From Pterois miles (taxonomy: Eukaryota; Chordata; Actinopteri; Perciformes; Scorpaenidae), in the NCBI GenBank assembly GCA_947000775.1, contig CAMQGK010000008.1, forward strand, positions 13,339,501 through 13,403,500: 64,000 bases of DNA, written 5' to 3'. The notes beneath the pieces are model-generated. The model did not search any database. It was not told where the DNA came from and saw nothing but the letters and a program-made list of their open reading frames with translations. A program made the translations under genes and the position numbers. Below, in pieces: positions 60,944 through 64,000 of this stretch (its first letter is position 1; each line of letters starts with the position of its first letter).

Positions 60944-63399
60944 ATGTCCACTGGCTCTGAGTCCACACATGTATCCTCCCTTGGGAAGGGCGACGGTTTG
61001 CATCAACAGGGTAAGAAAACAAGTCTACCAAGTTAGACTGTTACTACCGTTACCATTAACTTACTCTGATAAAATGCAGACATTGCGGCTTGAAACCTTT
61101 CCAGTTTATTTCAAAACGTCGGGTTCCATATTGCTTATTTGTATCCCCAAACCAAAGTAATACGTTTTTAAAATAGTTAAATGTTATAATGCTTGTAGGC
61201 TGTTGAATGTGAGATCAGCTACAGTAGCATTTAGCTGAAGTTACAGTGCTGTGCTGTTGTGAATCTCCTGGCGGTGATTTGGTGTTTACTGTATCGTTTG
61301 CTCTGCTCCCTTACAGTTCTCGCCTCTTTCCCCCTGTGTGACCTTACAGAGGAGGATCTGACCCAGAACCCTCAGTTCTGTAAACTCTTGGCCACCCTGG
61401 CACAACATGTGGACCAAAATGGACTCACTGTCCCACTAAAAACAGAGCTGGAAAAGGTATCATCAAGCACTGGGACAAAACCCTCAGTAGTACTACCTTC
61501 CCCATTTGCTAACATACAAGCTCCTTGCTTTTCAATGTGCACTATTACATGATGCAGTTCAAGCTAAACTTAAGTCCAAACAGCTATATTTTTTAGCTTT
61601 ATGAAGAGAAGTTATTCTTATTCATATATATTTAATAACAGTATGTAGTGTATGACTTCCTGACCTCTACTGGCAACCATTTAGAATTGCAAACACAGAG
61701 ATGGAGCCAGGTCTAGGTTCGTTAGGTTTTGTGTATCTGTGAGCATTTACAGATGCTTTATTCCAGGCTGAGCAGAAGCTGCAGAGCCAGAGGCGTCACT
61801 GGCTTCGCTCTGAGGGCCTCCACAAAGGTCTTCAGGAGATGATCCAGGACCACTGTATCAGGAAGCACCATGCCGCTGTTCCCCCTGACCAGAACATGGT
61901 ACGTTTCACCTGCTTATTTGCACAGTGCACAAATTCAGCTGTCATTGAATCATGGACAACATATTCTGGTCATTACACAAAGCAACTCATTTTGCTCTTT
62001 GCACATTGCATCTCCAAATTTCATTTGTGTGCAGTTCTATGACACGATGGAGAAGTGTCTGCTGGTGGCTCAGTGTATCAGACAGCTGGATCCCAGTAGC
62101 ACTACCAACCAGGACCGGCTCTCTGTTCTGGGTCTGAACCCCCAACAGATGATGGAGCTCATGCCACCAGAGAAGGTGAGTCATAAAAATACAGAATAAA
62201 AGAGCATAGATGAAACAATGGTTAGATGGATGAATGACACATGGTGTAGTACCATGCAGATATTTTTTTCAGAAAAGAAAGTTGGTTGTCAGTAGAGGAA
62301 TACTTCAGCTACAAATGGAGCTTGTGTACCAACTGTACTGCATTTATCTTCGCCAGAATGTTCAAAGAATGAAACAGAGTCTTCCCAAAGAGCTGGAGAA
62401 ACATCTGAAGAAAAAGTGTTTGAGCCTCCTCTCTTACTATCAACCTGAATGGGGTACAGTATCTAGACACCTGCTTATCTGTTCCTGTCAGTAATTATTC
62501 TCATTTGCTACCTTATTGTTCAGCATTGATATGATGACCAGGATGTTGTCCTGTAATCACTTCTAGAGAATGAGAGTGAGGGTCTGAAGAACAGCAAGCT
62601 GTCTCACCTGTCAGCCCTGCTGGACAAAGAGAAGAAAAAAGCAGAGAGTCTGAAGGAGACTGGTCGGGAAAACGCAGTTCTCCTGCAAAGACAGACTCAG
62701 CTCTACCTCTCTGTAAGTGCTCTTTCAAGTACATGTAGTTAACATTTCCTCTGTTTTTGGAAGGTTGTCCCAAATTCCAATATTGTATCGTATCACATCG
62801 TAATGTATTGCAATTTTGTTTTTTTGCAGTTTTGAAAATGTCAGAATCAATATATTTGTTTCATGTGCGTCTGTGTGGAGGAAAAAGTAAGTTTTATTAT
62901 TGTTTTATTGTAGTCTGAGTAACGTGACATCATATCCGTTCCGTATCCTTCAACCAAAACAAACAGCAACTGGCCGCCACGAGCCAAAACAAAATAGTAG
63001 AAAACCAGGGTCCATATAAGGAAATAAGATTGGTTGTATTATATTAACCAGAAGTATAAAACATTACATGCCCATCATAAATTAAATAGAAAACACCACT
63101 AATTAGTGAGGAAAATGTCTTTATTCATTGATTTTTGAGTTACTGGAAAAAAATGTAATAAATAATGGCTGACAATGACTTCAGGTCATCTCTTACTACA
63201 TACTGCTGAAAATCAAACATTCTTACCATATTAATTTAGATATTTGCCAAAGTAAAAATCCCTAGAAGTGTAAGATTCAGCTTTTTCTCATGGTCAAGTG
63301 TTAAAAAAGTTAACAAAAATCACTATAAATTGTAATATAAAATCACAATACATATGGAATCGGCACCCAAGTATCATGACAGTATCAAATCAGGAAATA

Positions 63400-63440
<41 letters not shown>

Positions 63441-63821
63441 ATATTCCTTTATTTGTCCCACAGTGGAGAAATTTACAATAGGAAGGGCCCAAAATAGGAA
63501 CAATAGGATATAGGAAGCATAATAATATAGGAAATAGGAAATAGGAAGCATAATAATAATAATAGGAAATGTATATATATATATATATATTGTTTTTTTT
63601 GCATGTTTTGCAGTTCACTTACGGGAAACTGTTCAAAAGATAAATACATTTGTGTTCAGTGTCTTGTCCTTCTTATTGACTTGTGTTCAGGAACTGATTA
63701 AGTGTATTCAGCTTCTTCAGTCTCTCATCTTGGACCACAGGCTGAGGATCCAGACAGATTTGGACCGGAAAAAGTTGGACTACTTTGAGGGAAAATGTGA
63801 AATAGTCTTACAGAAGATCAA
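60944..63821 (+). CDS. haus4: HAUS4, augmin complex subunit 4 (5' part, cut by window end)
   Basis: Seven coding exons are visible: 60944-61010, 61317-61456, 61767-61898, 62035-62175, 62357-62453, 62567-62712 and 63691-63821. They are in phase and encode about 284 codons of an expected ~360. HAUS4 belongs to the eight-subunit augmin complex, which recruits gamma-tubulin to spindle microtubules for branching nucleation. Similarity to vertebrate HAUS4 is clear in EEDLTQNPQFCKLLATLAQHV, HWLRSEGLHKGLQEMIQDH, FYDTMEKCLLVAQCIRQL, LGLNPQQMMELMPPEK, LKKKCLSLLSYYQP and LIKCIQLLQSLILDHRL. The C-terminal part is predicted coiled coil (heptad-like Leu/Lys/Glu), as in the family. The acceptor for exon 2 is the first of two nearby TTACAG sites, since it preserves the VxxxFPLCDLTEED stretch matching human PPCNLSKED. 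Further exons lie beyond 64000. Confidence 0.92.
63403..63480 (-). mobile_element. (TA)n tract plus retroposon tail in a haus4 intron
   Basis: (TA)n at 63403-63437 abuts AGATATTCCTTTATTTGTCC and CACAGTGGAGAAATTTACAA, the complement of the LINE/SINE tail seen at 22737-22790. A second (TA)n lies at 63571-63590. Confidence 0.8.
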
Positions 63822-63944
63822 GTAAGGAGTTTTTAGTTCTTTGCTTGCATATATATATTTGCACTTATTTGGAGATTGTCATGGGCGATACCAAACTTTT
63901 TAAAATTGATACTGATACTTTTTGCTACAATTTTACCAATACAG

Positions 63945-64000
63945 AAGAAGAAGAAGAAGATCTACCTTTATTAGTCCCACAATGGGGAAATTCAATTTAC
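63945..64000 (-). mobile_element. SINE 3' end, cut by the window edge
   Basis: (GAA)n followed by CCTTTATTAGTCCCACAATG and GGGAAATTCA, the same start as the SINE at 25925-26222 in the same orientation. The rest lies beyond the window. Confidence 0.8.

Overview
The window is vertebrate nuclear DNA, almost certainly from a ray-finned (percomorph-type) teleost. All protein genes are split by GT-AG introns. The recognisable genes are vertebrate ones: two RBM4-like RNA-binding proteins, TIFA, FXR2 and HAUS4. Teleost-style dispersed repeats (tRNA-derived SINEs, L2/CR1-type LINE ends, hAT relics, fold-back MITEs, microsatellites) fill the space between them. There is no operon structure, CRISPR array or prokaryotic feature.

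Layout. Positions 1-14355 hold a tandem cluster, all on the + strand, of three small type I membrane receptors. Each has a signal peptide, one V-type Ig domain, a transmembrane segment and a short tail with tyrosine motifs. Copy A is cut by the left window edge, so only its transmembrane and tail exons are seen. Copies B (224 aa) and C (218 aa) can be assembled exon by exon with consistent phases. Their large introns and spacers carry transposable-element debris. Next come rbm4-like gene A (- strand, about 16.9-19.6 kb), a repeat-rich stretch with a 5'-truncated LINE, tifa (+ strand, 24125-24718), two SINEs, a 1.5-kb composite triplet-repeat array (27.44-28.92 kb), MITEs, and rbm4-like gene B (- strand, about 33.8-37.7 kb). 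From 57.2 kb down to about 38.9 kb on the - strand lies a complete 17-exon fxr2 (658 aa). The first seven coding exons of haus4 (+ strand, from 60944) run to the right edge, where the gene is cut off.

How the genes relate. The receptors are probably inhibitory or paired immune receptors, because two of the three carry an ITIM-like tail motif. tifa is an innate-immunity adaptor that links ALPK1 signalling to TRAF6. Its threonine and TRAF6-binding motifs are intact and an ISRE-like site lies upstream. The two rbm4 paralogues and fxr2 encode RNA-binding and translation regulators, and haus4 is a subunit of the augmin spindle complex. They share a neighbourhood, not a pathway.

Main points of interest: (1) both rbm4 paralogues keep an intron just after the stop codon that leads into a similar GC-rich 3'UTR exon, and both lack the RBM4 zinc knuckle; (2) receptor C has lost both members of an extra cysteine pair, and receptor A has a one-base frameshift in its tail exon; (3) the triplet array varies only in whole triplets and stays open in several frames; (4) a tandem duplication has been split by a LINE. 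I found no evidence for an entirely new biological system. The shared 3'UTR exon of the rbm4 pair is the best candidate for undescribed regulatory biology.
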